Positions 35,259 to 44,371 are shown, counted from the first letter of the stretch. The stretch: DNA of 64,000 nucleotides from Bacteroidota bacterium (GCA_016185125.1 JACPOC010000041.1:1-64000), one strand, 5' to 3'. Notes: generated by a model from the sequence alone, not told the origin. Numbers and translations: made by a program.

Positions 35259-36284
35259 TTGAAAAAACGATCGAATATTTACTGGATTTGTCAGTTATTG
35301 GGATGGTCGTTTTATCTGTTTATTAATCTCATCTTTTTTGGATTAAAATATCAATCCGGTTATAAATACTATGTCATACTTTTTTTTTCTTTGCCTTTAG
35401 GTATTGGCATTACTCATGTTTACAGAGAAGCCATACTTAAATACCATGTATTACGTTTTAAAATCCCTTCGCAGCTCATCTTTATTATATTTTTTAGTGT
35501 ATTAAAAGCACTTATATTTTTTACAAGTATTACCATCGTTTCTATATGGTTAGGATTTGTAGATCTTAAACTTGATGTGCTTAGTATTTCGGAATTAGTT
35601 ATTAATTATTCTGTGCCCTTTTTTTTCTGGAATATTATTTATTTTGGCTTTAAATATTTTCAAAATTACAAACGAAGCGAAATAAACTCCTTACGGCTTT
35701 ATGCGGCAAGCAGAGAGTCGGAGTTAAATAATTTAAAATCGCAACTCAATCCGCATTTTATGTTTAACAGTTTAAACAGCATTCGCGCTTTAATAGATGA
35801 AGATGCCGGAAAAGCAAAAGTGGCGGTAACCAAACTTTCTAATATTTTACGAACAACCCTTTTAATTAACAAGAGTAAATTAATTCCTTTAAGAGATGAA
35901 ATTAATTTGGTAATGGAATATTTAGATATGGAAAAGATACGCTATGAAGAAAGAATTAATTTTGAATTTAAAATAGATGAAAATGTAATGGATAAAAGCA
36001 TTCCTCCCTTTATCATTCAGGCGCAGGTAGAAAACGCGGTGAAGCATGGCATTGCTAAACTACCCGGTAATGGTAGCATTGTTATACAAGCTTTTTTATT
36101 GGGAGAAGTGCTTAAACTGAAAATTTCCAATACAGGCCGCATGGGTACAGAAATGCCGCTTACCGGTGTGGGTATAAAAAATTCCATACAACGGCTGGAA
36201 CTAATGTATGGTTCTTCCGGAAAATTATTTATCAGTCAGGTAAATAATTGGGTTGTTGTCGATATTAATATACCTTTGAAATAA
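35259..36284 (+). CDS. LytS-type sensor histidine kinase
   Basis: 341 residues with a TTG start (KKRSNIYWICQLLGWSFYLF); no ATG is available near the N-terminus. Four membrane segments in residues 1-130 are followed by the His_kinase domain: SQLNPHFMFNSLNSIRAL near 165 carries the phospho-accepting His, and IQAQVENAVKHGIAKL near 250 is the ATP-binding N box, then GVGIKNSIQRLELMYG. No periplasmic sensor domain is present, so it probably senses a membrane signal or the adjacent ABC exporter. The cognate regulator is next. Confidence 0.93.
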   Translation: MKKRSNIYWICQLLGWSFYLFINLIFFGLKYQSGYKYYVILFFSLPLGIGITHVYREAILKYHVLRFKIPSQLIFIIFFSVLKALIFFTSITIVSIWLGFVDLKLDVLSISELVINYSVPFFFWNIIYFGFKYFQNYKRSEINSLRLYAASRESELNNLKSQLNPHFMFNSLNSIRALIDEDAGKAKVAVTKLSNILRTTLLINKSKLIPLRDEINLVMEYLDMEKIRYEERINFEFKIDENVMDKSIPPFIIQAQVENAVKHGIAKLPGNGSIVIQAFLLGEVLKLKISNTGRMGTEMPLTGVGIKNSIQRLELMYGSSGKLFISQVNNWVVVDINIPLK

Positions 36285-36390
36285 TTTTTATTTTATCATT
36301 ATGAAATAGCCATGTGCCAAAACGCACAAACACAAATAAAGATACATGGCGTATTCCATATGACAATTAAAAAAATATAAATATCTACTT

Positions 36391-37104
36391 ATGAAAGCAA
36401 TAATCATTGACGATGAACGCCTGGCAAGACAGGAATTAAAAAGTTTATTAGCCCCCTACAAAGAAGTGGAAATAATTGCCGAATGCGCCGATGCAGTGGA
36501 AGCCCTTCAAAAGATCAATGGATTAAAGCCCGATGTTATTTTTTGCGATATACAAATGCCCGGCAAAACAGGCTTGCAGTTGGCCGAAGAAATTTCGGGC
36601 GCCATAGATGTTGTGTTTATTACCGCGCATGATGAGCACGCCATAAAAGCTTTTGAATTAAACGCTTTTGATTATTTACTAAAACCCATTCAGCCGCAAC
36701 GCCTCGCCGAAACTATTAAAAAGCTGAGTGTAAAAGAAACTTCAGTTAAAGCCGATAATAACGCGCCGCTTTCAAAAAAGGATATAGTGTTTATTAAGGA
36801 TGGAGAAAAATGTTGGTTTGTAAAGCTGGAAGAAGTGCGCCTTTTTGAATCGGAAGGCAATTATGTGCGCGTTTATTTTGATAATTCAAAACCTTTAATA
36901 CTTAGAAGCCTTAATAGCCTTGAAACCAGATTAAATGAAAAAGAATTTTTTAGAGCCAGCCGAAAACACATTATTAATTTAAACTACATAATTAGTGTAG
37001 AACAATGGTTTAACAATGGGTTAAATGTTAAACTAAAAGATGGCAAAGAAATTGAAATATCGCGCCGGCAGGCGGTAAGGCTTAAAGATATGATGAGTTT
37101 ATAA
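36391..37104 (+). CDS. LytTR-family response regulator
   Basis: 237 residues. The receiver has IIDDERLARQELK at the N-terminus, the phospho-acceptor Asp in VIFCDIQMPGKTG near 54, Thr in DVVFITAHDEHA and Lys in YLLKPIQP. The LytTR DNA-binding domain starts near 130 with KDGEKCWFVKLEEVRLFESEGNYVRVYF and ends SRKHIINLNYI plus RRQAVRLKDMMS. It pairs with the upstream LytS-type kinase. LytTR proteins bind direct repeats in promoters; targets cannot be assigned here. Confidence 0.95.
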   Translation: MKAIIIDDERLARQELKSLLAPYKEVEIIAECADAVEALQKINGLKPDVIFCDIQMPGKTGLQLAEEISGAIDVVFITAHDEHAIKAFELNAFDYLLKPIQPQRLAETIKKLSVKETSVKADNNAPLSKKDIVFIKDGEKCWFVKLEEVRLFESEGNYVRVYFDNSKPLILRSLNSLETRLNEKEFFRASRKHIINLNYIISVEQWFNNGLNVKLKDGKEIEISRRQAVRLKDMMSL

Positions 37105-37152
37105 ATATTTTATTTCCTCACAATAAACCCTTAACTTTAACGTTAATCTTAA

Positions 37153-38214
37153 GTGAAAAAACTTATTCTTATACTTTTAAGCCTAAACTTTACCTCGGCC
37201 CTCCTATCACAAATAGGCGGCACAAAAAGCTATCGTTTTTTAGATATACCCATGACGGCAAGAGCCGCGGCTTTGGGCGGCAATAGCATGGCCATTTGGG
37301 GCGATGATGTTAATTTGATCTACAGCAATCCATCTTTATTAAATGCTTCTATGTCAAAACAAGTGGCTTTTAATTACAGTAATTATGTTGGTGATTTAAA
37401 CTTTGGATATTTGGCCTACGCGCATCATTTGCAAAAATATGGTACCGTTGGCGGCGGGCTTCAATTTTTTAATTACGGCAAGTTTAAGGGTTATGATGAA
37501 TTTGGGCAACCCACCAATAATTTTAAAGCAAATGATTACAGTATTAATTTAAATTATGCCAAACCTTTTGAAGATTCATCTTTTCAAATAGGTGTGGCTT
37601 TAAAAACAATTATTTCTCAATATGATATTTATAAATCTTTTGGCAACGCTATTGATTTTGGAATAACCTACCACAGTAAAAAAGATTTAGTGTTCAGTAT
37701 TCAGGCAAAAAACGTGGGTTTTATTTGGAAAAGTTATTCTAACGTTATAGGGACCAAAGAAGCCTTGCCGCAAACAGTGCAATTGGGTTTAAGTTATAAA
37801 GTACCCAAAGCGCCCTTTAGGCTAACAGGGGTTTACGATCAACTATTAAAATGGAATTTAAAATATGTTAGTCCGGTTGATACGTCAGGAAAGAGCAATG
37901 CCTTCTCTTCCACCCCATCAAAAGTAGATTCCAGTAAATGGCAAAAGTTGGGCCCCAGGTTTGGTAACGGGGCCGATAATTTTTTGAGGCACATTACCGT
38001 AGGCGCAGAGATTTTGGTAACTAAAAACTTCAACCTCCGTATTGCTTATAATCACAGAAGGCAGCGCGAAATGATACTTCCTGAACGCAGAGGAGCCAAC
38101 GGCCTTAGCGTGGGCTTTGGGTTTAAAGTAAAACATTTTGGCTTTGCCTATTCCTTTACTAAAATGGCCTTCCCGGGCAACAGCAGTATTTTTAGTTTCA
38201 GCTGGACTATTTAA
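37153..38214 (+). CDS. porQ: Type IX secretion system protein PorQ
   Basis: 353 residues with a GTG start, a signal peptide (MKKLILILLSLNFTSALLSQ) and a PorV/FadL-like outer-membrane barrel: FLDIPMTARAAALGGNSMAIWGDDVNLIYSNPS at the N-terminus is characteristic, and the C-terminus ends in an aromatic strand (FSFSWTI). In Porphyromonas PorQ takes part in the T9SS attachment complex with PorU, PorV and PorZ. It is consistent with porX and the CTD cargo proteins in this window. It is convergent with a small thioredoxin-like gene. Confidence 0.85.
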   Translation: MKKLILILLSLNFTSALLSQIGGTKSYRFLDIPMTARAAALGGNSMAIWGDDVNLIYSNPSLLNASMSKQVAFNYSNYVGDLNFGYLAYAHHLQKYGTVGGGLQFFNYGKFKGYDEFGQPTNNFKANDYSINLNYAKPFEDSSFQIGVALKTIISQYDIYKSFGNAIDFGITYHSKKDLVFSIQAKNVGFIWKSYSNVIGTKEALPQTVQLGLSYKVPKAPFRLTGVYDQLLKWNLKYVSPVDTSGKSNAFSSTPSKVDSSKWQKLGPRFGNGADNFLRHITVGAEILVTKNFNLRIAYNHRRQREMILPERRGANGLSVGFGFKVKHFGFAYSFTKMAFPGNSSIFSFSWTI

Positions 38215-38230
38215 GCCTTCCTTTTTAGCC

Positions 38231-38539
38231 TTACAGGTTTTTAATAATGCTTCTAAAATCTTCGGGATTGCTTATTACGGCATCTTTATAAATAACCCCT
38301 CGTTGGTAAATACTTAAATAAGGAGCGTTTTGCTTTTCAATCACATCATCAATAATAGCATTTTCTTTAGAATCTATTTCAACAAATAAAACATCTGTTT
38401 GCGCTTCTTTGGCAATAACCTCCTCAAATTCCACAAGTAGCTTTAAGCAATTCTCGCAACGATCGGAAGTATGAATAACCACTATTTTTTCATACTCAGA
38501 AACAAGCCATCGTAATTTTTCGGAAGTTGTTTTTTTCAT
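38231..38539 (-). CDS. Small thioredoxin-fold protein
   Basis: 102 residues, no signal peptide. VVIHTSDRCENCLKLLVEFEEV has a CxxC (CENC) at about 27-30 after a first beta strand, followed by FVEIDSKEN, a strand pair with the cis-Pro-like NAPYLSIYQRG and DAVI. This is a compact cytosolic thioredoxin or glutaredoxin-like protein; members named as bacillithiol-system proteins look broadly similar, but I cannot assign that role. Convergent with porQ, 16 bases apart. Confidence 0.65.
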   Translation of the reverse strand: MKKTTSEKLRWLVSEYEKIVVIHTSDRCENCLKLLVEFEEVIAKEAQTDVLFVEIDSKENAIIDDVIEKQNAPYLSIYQRGVIYKDAVISNPEDFRSIIKNL

Positions 38540-38588
38540 TATGCGGGTTTTATTACTTTGTTTGTAATGTAAAATACATTTTTGGTTT

Positions 38589-38812
38589 ACATTTGTTTAG
38601 TAAATCTTCGGGCATGGGGGCATTGCATAGCTTAACATACCGGAATAATTTCGGGGATAAATTTAATTAATTTATTCTATGGAAACAAACACAAAGCAAA
38701 CCTTCACTAAAAATCAGAAACAACAGCTTTTTACCTAATGGAAGCAAGCGGCATGACCAAGATTGCTAAAATGAGTAAAAAATTAATTATTGAGTAAAAA
38801 CCTTTTTTAACT
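38589..38812 (+). other. Possible small transcription unit with two overlapping mini-ORFs
   Basis: TACATTTG (TAnnTTTG-like, near 38589) is followed by a mini-ORF METNTKQTFTKNQKQQLFT (38679-38738) and, overlapping its TAA, a second one MEASGMTKIAKMSKKLIIE (38738-38797). A strong terminator follows at 38814. The two pieces could be one frameshifted small gene (a one-base change would join them) or a small RNA. No family is recognised. This accounts for the 330-base gap between the thioredoxin-like gene and the next CDS. Confidence 0.35.
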
Positions 38813-38813
38813 A

Positions 38814-38853
38814 AAAATCCCGTTTAGTTTTTTACTAAGCGGGATTTTTTTTT
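38814..38853. terminator. Strong hairpin terminator, probably bidirectional
   Basis: AAATCCCGTTTAGT pairs with ACTAAGCGGGATTT (14 bp with one G-U type position) around a short T-rich loop, then nine T on the plus strand. It would end the small plus-strand unit and, in the other direction, the gene at 38872-39477, whose stop is 20 bases away. Confidence 0.8.
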
Positions 38854-38871
38854 GATCATATTTATCAGTAA

Positions 38872-39477
38872 TCAGGAAGTAACAATTCCCTTGGCTTCCG
38901 AAAGTTTATCACCAGAGGCTTGTATTAATAACACTCTAAACCAATACACGGCGTTACTTGCTAAGCCTCCTACAAATGTTGATGACACGGTAGTACGCTG
39001 AACTTCGGTAAAATTATTTGCATTATAAGTACCGGGGCACATTTGCCATGAGTAAACTGTTTTTGACTTGGGGCTGCATTTTAAACCCACTGCTCCCGGA
39101 TCGTCGGGTAAAAAAACTTGAAAGTCGTATGACTTTCTTACGGGAACTTTGCGTAATTCAAAAGTGCTTAATTCCACAATTGATATATCATTATCTGCTG
39201 TCCTTTCAACGTAATGTGCCATATCCGTTATAAGAATAATAAGCTTTTGTTCTTTTAATTGCACTTCCTTTAGGCTCTCCTTAGTTCCATTTTTCTTTTC
39301 AATAGCTTTTTCTAATTCTTCAACAGCCTTTTTTATAGCAGCAGGAGAAGGGTCGGGATGTTTAAATACCGGTTTGTGGTTAGCAATTGCATTTGCAATT
39401 TCCATAGCTCTTGTAATTTTATTGATTATTTTTAAGTTGGTAAACTTAACGGCAATTTTAACTCTACGGCTTTTCAT
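38872..39477 (-). CDS. Small protein with C-terminal fibronectin-III-like region
   Basis: 201 residues, no signal peptide. The N-terminal half is helical and charged (KITRAMEIANAIANHKPVFKHPDPSPAAIKKAVEELEKAIEKK), and the C-terminal part (about 105-200) reads like a fibronectin type III domain: KSYDFQVFLPDDPGAVGLKCSPKSKTVYSWQ and ASNAVYWFRVLLIQASG. Similar small proteins occur in several copies in Bacteroidota genomes as far as I recall. Function unknown. Its promoter region abuts the second tandem array. Confidence 0.7.
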   Translation of the reverse strand: MKSRRVKIAVKFTNLKIINKITRAMEIANAIANHKPVFKHPDPSPAAIKKAVEELEKAIEKKNGTKESLKEVQLKEQKLIILITDMAHYVERTADNDISIVELSTFELRKVPVRKSYDFQVFLPDDPGAVGLKCSPKSKTVYSWQMCPGTYNANNFTEVQRTTVSSTFVGGLASNAVYWFRVLLIQASGDKLSEAKGIVTS

Positions 39478-39633
39478 AAATTATAAGTTTAATGTTATTA
39501 TTTTAACGATCAATTTTATAAAAAGTTGCATTTTTTAGATTAATTATTTTAAAATAATTTAGTCTTTTGCATTAACTTACTGATTATAAACTAATTATAT
39601 TTTTACCTTATATCTGTTGAAGCAATTTACTTT

Positions 39634-39945
39634 GCAATTGGTGGGTTTTTATTGCAATTGGCGAGTTTTTATTGCAATTGAGGATATAAGAATTGCAATT
39701 AAAAGATTTCTATTGCAATTGGCGGGTTTTTATTGCAATTGGTGATATAAGAATTGCAATTGGTGATATAAGAATTGCAATTAAAAGATTTCTATTGCAA
39801 TTGGCGGGTTTTTATTGCAATTGATGATATAAGAATTGCAATTTAAAGATTTCTATTGCAATTGGCGGGTTTTTATTGCAATTGGTGATACAAGAATTGC
39901 AATTTAAAGATTTCTATTGCAATTGGCGGGTTTTTATTGCAATTA
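39634..39945. repeat. Array of 16 TTGCAATT sites every 20-21 bp, in 61-bp trimers
   Basis: TTGCAATT, mostly inside the palindrome AATTGCAATT, recurs 16 times at 20-21 base intervals. The intervening bases follow three forms in fixed order: GGCGGGTTTTTA, GGTGATATAAGAA and TAAAGATTTCTA, so the higher-order unit is about 61 bp (20+21+20), repeated four times with a degenerate left end (GGTGGG, GGCGAG, GAGGATATAAG). One ATATAAG form is doubled, as expected from recombination. Non-coding. It lies between the stop of the T9SS protein gene and the start of the 38872 gene, both on the minus strand. Confidence 0.95.
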
Positions 39946-39964
39946 CAGCTTCCCACATTGCGCT

Positions 39965-42694
39965 TTATTCAACTACAACCTTTTTAGTTAATTTGTCAGT
40001 ACCATTTTGTAAAGTTACAAAGTAAAGCCCTTTAGCCTCAATATTAACAAGGGTTGATTGAAGAGAATAATCAATTTTTTGAGTGCTAATTAAGCGACCT
40101 ATAACATCATGTATTACTATGCTCCAATTACCCTTAGGTAAACTACCAAAGTTAACGGTAAACGCTCCGGTGTTTGGATTGGGATAAATCGAGAGTTGGT
40201 TAATAGGATTAGAATTTTCTTTAACCAAAACAAAAGGCGCGCAGGCAGAAGTAAAAGGTTGTTTACATACTCTATCAGAAACGGATTGAATTTTTGGAAT
40301 GTTCATTACGTTTGGATAACTGAAAAGATTAGCTTGTGCAGGACCGAAATAATATTTAGTTGCCGAACCCGAATGATCTATATAATTTATGGGTGTACCT
40401 GATACCGCTCTTAAAAAAGTATTGCCACTGCTTAACGAGGCGGTACCCTGCTCTGCAAGATCTGTGGCAACACTTTTAATTGCTCTGTCGGAATAACGGA
40501 AAGTATTACAAGTGATACTTAGGGCATTGTGCATATCGTTACTAAAAGTAACATTGGTGCGAACTTCGGCAAAAATATTCTCTCTTATTTCTGATACAAA
40601 GCCTTTTTTAGTTCGTGTAGTTTTAAGCCCAACAATAAAGCCCGCAATTAAATTGCCAGATAGAGAAAACGCTTCGCTTCTATCAAAATACAAGGCTGTT
40701 TCGCCATTAACAATTACATTATCTTTAATAGTAAGCCTGCCTATTTTATCGGTTGCTACAGGATATTTAGCGTTAATAATATAGGAGTTTTCTATTACAA
40801 GACTTTCGCTGTTATTATAATTGCCATTCATTGTAATTCCACTCCATTGCTTGCTGTCTTGGCCAAAAATAACCGTACCGTTTTTAATTTCGATGCTTGT
40901 ATTTGGATTAGCTTCAATACCTACATTAGGTGCTACAATAACAGTGGCATTGCTTAAAGATAATTTAGCTTGCCCAACCAATTTTAAAGTACTGCTAATA
41001 TAAACAACAGTATTGCTGAAACTTAAATTTGAATTTATAATACCTCCTATGCCGGGCTGACCTCCTATTGCCAAATTAGGATTTAAATTAATATTACCTA
41101 TTTGAATAAGCTGCGGTGCCTGACCGGATACATTATTACTTTCGCTATAGCTTGTTTTCATTATCAATTTGCCGCTGCAATCAAACTGTAAAAGCCAGGT
41201 TGTTTTTTTAGATATAATGCTGTCGTATTGATTTGTAGTAAGAGGTAAGCCCGCTGCGGTAAAATCATATTTTAAATTCAAGTCGGGCGAAGTACCGGCT
41301 GTATTATTAAATTTCATATTAAAAGCATGATCTACAGAATCCATATTAAGTATCATAATATAAAACCCGGCTCCCGGCTCTACACTTGCAAAGGTTTTAA
41401 CGTTGTTTTTGTTTGAAGTGCCCGAATAATAATTGCCATACCAATGCGTACCCACCATTTTAAAATGATGATAGGCAGAGCGTAACTTGTTACTGTTGTT
41501 ACAATTACTTATGTAGCCAAAGCCATCAAGGCATCCGCTTGGATCAGTTCCACTTTCTTTTACCGACCATAAATTCATAAAACCCGTGTAAGGATTAGCC
41601 ATGCCAATACTCAGTTCCTGTGCTATAAATTGCCCGCCTAAAAAACTGCGGTAATCATAGCCTTTGCGAACTAAAACCGAATCATTGGCTTCGTGCAGGC
41701 CGCTACTATTTCCAATATTATATTCGGTTAAGCCTATTTTTATATTATTGGAATTTCTGCCTGTATTATTTGCCGTACTTGTTAGCATTTTAATCAGGCC
41801 GTTGCGGGGCTTTCCGTTTGAAAACGCGTTGGCGTTTAAAACACCATTAAATCCGTCGTCAATATCCTGTGGATTATCAATTGCCTGTTGTCGGGAAGCT
41901 ATGTTAGGATAATGATGTACTGTTAAATGATCCACAAAATATTTACCTGAACCCGCGCCCGTTGTAATTTTACCCATTACCGAATTGCCGTTAGTCTGTG
42001 CGTTAACTAACTTGTTCATTATTTTATTAACGCTATAATTTGCATCTGTACCGTAAGTGGCCATTTCGGGGCCTATAATTTTAATGGAAGTATCTTTGCC
42101 TTTCATTTTTGTTGCAAACAAGCGTATATATTCGGCGATGGAATCGGCATGGCTTGCCCCATCGTTATTCCATCCAAACCCTTTAAACACGGGGCTGCAT
42201 TGCACATATAAATCAGGTTCATTTGCAATAACCCATGTTTTAATGGGATTGGAAGCGTATATATTATTATTTATAACATCCACCACATTGGCAGCAATGG
42301 TAGAGGCATTTTGCAAAGACACACCGGATAGCGCACTGTTAGTGCAGGTATTGGGCGGTACATAACCCACTTCAATAATAGGTTCCATGCCGTATTTACG
42401 AATGGAGTCGATGACGTTGCGTAAGGGAATAACACTGTTGCTTGGCACTGCAAAACTGCCCGGAGTCCATTTATATAAAGGAATAAAATTCGCGTCAATA
42501 CCGCCGATTCTGACGTACGATACGCCCGACTCGGCAATTTTTTTCCAAAAGCCCGCTAAATTAGCCGCCGGATTATTGGCGTTATTAATATACCAGGCAT
42601 TTTGGCCAAACACCCTGCGGTTAACTGGGGCTTGCGAAAAAATTGAAGAGAATAGAAAGAGAAAACAAATTATAAAAAGTGAGGGCTTTTTCAT
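39965..42694 (-). CDS. T9SS-secreted glycosidase-like protein with beta-helix and sorting domain
   Basis: 909 residues. Signal MKKPSLFIICFLFLFSSIFSQA. Residues about 25-430 read like a (beta/alpha)8 glycoside hydrolase: GVSYVRIGGIDANF, YGMEPIIEVGYVP, WVIANEPDLYVQ near 165 (candidate acid/base Glu) and KIGLTEYNIG near 320 (candidate nucleophile Glu). Residues about 560-790 have the repeated short strands of a right-handed beta-helix (NATVIVAPNVGIEANPNTSIEIKNGT). The last 85 residues are a type A T9SS sorting domain, LSIYPNPNTGAFTVNF to KGLYFVTLQNGTDKLTKKVVVE. Substrate unknown. Upstream is TATATTTG at 42742-42749, a -7 box. Confidence 0.8.
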   Translation of the reverse strand: MKKPSLFIICFLFLFSSIFSQAPVNRRVFGQNAWYINNANNPAANLAGFWKKIAESGVSYVRIGGIDANFIPLYKWTPGSFAVPSNSVIPLRNVIDSIRKYGMEPIIEVGYVPPNTCTNSALSGVSLQNASTIAANVVDVINNNIYASNPIKTWVIANEPDLYVQCSPVFKGFGWNNDGASHADSIAEYIRLFATKMKGKDTSIKIIGPEMATYGTDANYSVNKIMNKLVNAQTNGNSVMGKITTGAGSGKYFVDHLTVHHYPNIASRQQAIDNPQDIDDGFNGVLNANAFSNGKPRNGLIKMLTSTANNTGRNSNNIKIGLTEYNIGNSSGLHEANDSVLVRKGYDYRSFLGGQFIAQELSIGMANPYTGFMNLWSVKESGTDPSGCLDGFGYISNCNNSNKLRSAYHHFKMVGTHWYGNYYSGTSNKNNVKTFASVEPGAGFYIMILNMDSVDHAFNMKFNNTAGTSPDLNLKYDFTAAGLPLTTNQYDSIISKKTTWLLQFDCSGKLIMKTSYSESNNVSGQAPQLIQIGNINLNPNLAIGGQPGIGGIINSNLSFSNTVVYISSTLKLVGQAKLSLSNATVIVAPNVGIEANPNTSIEIKNGTVIFGQDSKQWSGITMNGNYNNSESLVIENSYIINAKYPVATDKIGRLTIKDNVIVNGETALYFDRSEAFSLSGNLIAGFIVGLKTTRTKKGFVSEIRENIFAEVRTNVTFSNDMHNALSITCNTFRYSDRAIKSVATDLAEQGTASLSSGNTFLRAVSGTPINYIDHSGSATKYYFGPAQANLFSYPNVMNIPKIQSVSDRVCKQPFTSACAPFVLVKENSNPINQLSIYPNPNTGAFTVNFGSLPKGNWSIVIHDVIGRLISTQKIDYSLQSTLVNIEAKGLYFVTLQNGTDKLTKKVVVE

Positions 42695-42741
42695 AAGAAT
42701 ATATTTTAATTGGCTAAATGTAGAAGTATTTCCCTACCCAA

Positions 42742-42749
42742 CAAATATA
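42742..42749 (-). promoter_or_regulatory. -7 element upstream of the T9SS glycosidase-like gene
   Basis: TATATTTG on the minus strand fits TAnnTTTG and is 47 bases before the ATG at 42694. The matching -33 TTG is not in the usual place. The region is shared with the divergent T9SS gene at 42858. Confidence 0.45.
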
Positions 42750-42857
42750 TTTAACAAATTAAATTCATTTATCTGTGCTTTTTAACAAGTATGCCATTTA
42801 AATTTGTTAAATTAATGCTGGCGTATTTTTTGCATACCTTTATATCACAAGCCCTCC

Positions 42858-44354
42858 ATGAAAAAAATTAGTCTATTAATAATCTGTTTATCTGTTGCGG
42901 TAGTATGTTTTTCTCAAAAATGGGAGTTTGCAAGCCGTTACGGCAATGGTTTTCAAGATTACGGTTTTACAATCGGGCTTGATAAATATAATAACAGTTA
43001 CATTACAGCGGTTAATAGCAGTCCTTCAAGCGGTCCTAATCAAGGTTTCCGCCATCAATTACTTTATAAATTTGATGCTACGGGCAATTGGCTTTGGACA
43101 GATACACTGGATCCGGTTGTAACCAAATCTGTAACGGATAAGGAGGGTAATACTTATATAATAGGCAAAAACGCGCTCATAGCCAAGTACAATAGCACCG
43201 GCCAAAAATTATGGCAGCAATACATTGCCAATGCGCCTTTAACACTAATTGCTTTAAAGCCAACAGGCGGCATTTTAGTAGGAGGTCATAGTTACAATGG
43301 TGCGCCCATGTCCTTTGGTACTACCACTTTAACAGGCAAAGGCGGTTTTGTTGCTGATTGCGATATAAGTGGTAATTGGCAATGGGCATTTAATGATAGT
43401 GCTTTTAGTGCTTATGATATTACTATAAGTTTCAATAATAATATATATTTAGCTGGCAGTGGGTTAAATGATTTTAATGTAAGAAAATATAATAGCAACG
43501 GTATTTTTGAAGCGGAGGTAGGGCAAATGAATGTAGCGGTATCCGCTATTAGTGTAGATTTCAAAGAAAATATATATTTAATGAATGGAATTGGAGGCAC
43601 TGATAAGTTGATACTTGATGGTACAATCTATCAGACACAATATGGATTTTCTAATACTTTTATTATTAGCTATAATAAAAGTGGTGCATTACGATGGGTA
43701 AAACAATTTAAAGGCGATCATCTAGGTGGACTTGTTAAAAATGGTAGCAATAATATGCTTTATTATAGTGGTAATATTTTAAAAAACTTAGTTGTCGATA
43801 ACTATAACTTAGACAATTTATACAGCCAATTATTTATAAGCAAAATAGATACTAGCGGAAATGTATTATGGATAAAAACAAGTGTTCGTAGCGCCCAGCA
43901 AAATTTTAACGATTTTCCTTATGCACAATTAGAAGCTATGGTTTTAGATGCAGATAACAATGCTTTTATAACGGGTAGTTTTGTAAATAATATAAAATTT
44001 GATGATAAAGAAATAGGTTTTGCTCAGTTTAGCAGTTACAGCGATTTATTTATTGCCAAACTAAGTGATTCTAAAACTACATCTACCATTCCAAACCCAA
44101 CAGAATTAAATGTGTTTGGTGTTTATCCAAATCCCTCTAATGGCGAGTTTTATTTAACGGCTAATCTTTCCGATAGCACAAGCGTTGAAATAATGATGTA
44201 TGATGTATTAGGAAGAATGCTAACGCATGAAAAGTATAACAATATCAAAGGTGTATTTCAAAAACAATTTTATGTAAATGAAGCATCAGGTGTTTATATC
44301 TTAAATGTAATTACTAATAAAGGTTCCTTTATTCATAAGGTTATTAAACAGTAG
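42858..44354 (+). CDS. T9SS-secreted beta-propeller-like protein
   Basis: 498 residues with signal MKKISLLIICLSVAVVCFSQ. The body contains repeated blades of the SBBP kind: LLYKFDATGNWLWTDT, FVADCDISGNWQWAFND, FIISYNKSGALRWVKQF and LFISKIDTSGNVLWIKT, each following a glycine-rich or DxxN strand such as NNAFITGSF. The last 80 residues form a T9SS type A sorting domain: FGVYPNPSNGEFYLTA, MYDVLGRML, GVYILNVITNKGSFIHKVIKQ. Divergent from the other T9SS cargo gene. It is likely a cell-surface or released protein; binding partner unknown. Confidence 0.83.
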   Translation: MKKISLLIICLSVAVVCFSQKWEFASRYGNGFQDYGFTIGLDKYNNSYITAVNSSPSSGPNQGFRHQLLYKFDATGNWLWTDTLDPVVTKSVTDKEGNTYIIGKNALIAKYNSTGQKLWQQYIANAPLTLIALKPTGGILVGGHSYNGAPMSFGTTTLTGKGGFVADCDISGNWQWAFNDSAFSAYDITISFNNNIYLAGSGLNDFNVRKYNSNGIFEAEVGQMNVAVSAISVDFKENIYLMNGIGGTDKLILDGTIYQTQYGFSNTFIISYNKSGALRWVKQFKGDHLGGLVKNGSNNMLYYSGNILKNLVVDNYNLDNLYSQLFISKIDTSGNVLWIKTSVRSAQQNFNDFPYAQLEAMVLDADNNAFITGSFVNNIKFDDKEIGFAQFSSYSDLFIAKLSDSKTTSTIPNPTELNVFGVYPNPSNGEFYLTANLSDSTSVEIMMYDVLGRMLTHEKYNNIKGVFQKQFYVNEASGVYILNVITNKGSFIHKVIKQ

Positions 44355-44371
44355 CCGCGTTAACGATTGAA

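Noticed and set aside
39634-39945. CRISPR or coding repeat
   Set aside because: The linkers are repeated, not unique spacers, and stop codons occur in all frames.
42057-42785. Plus-strand ORFs opposite the T9SS glycosidase-like gene
   Set aside because: Antisense frames of a long gene with signal peptide and sorting domain; no independent support.
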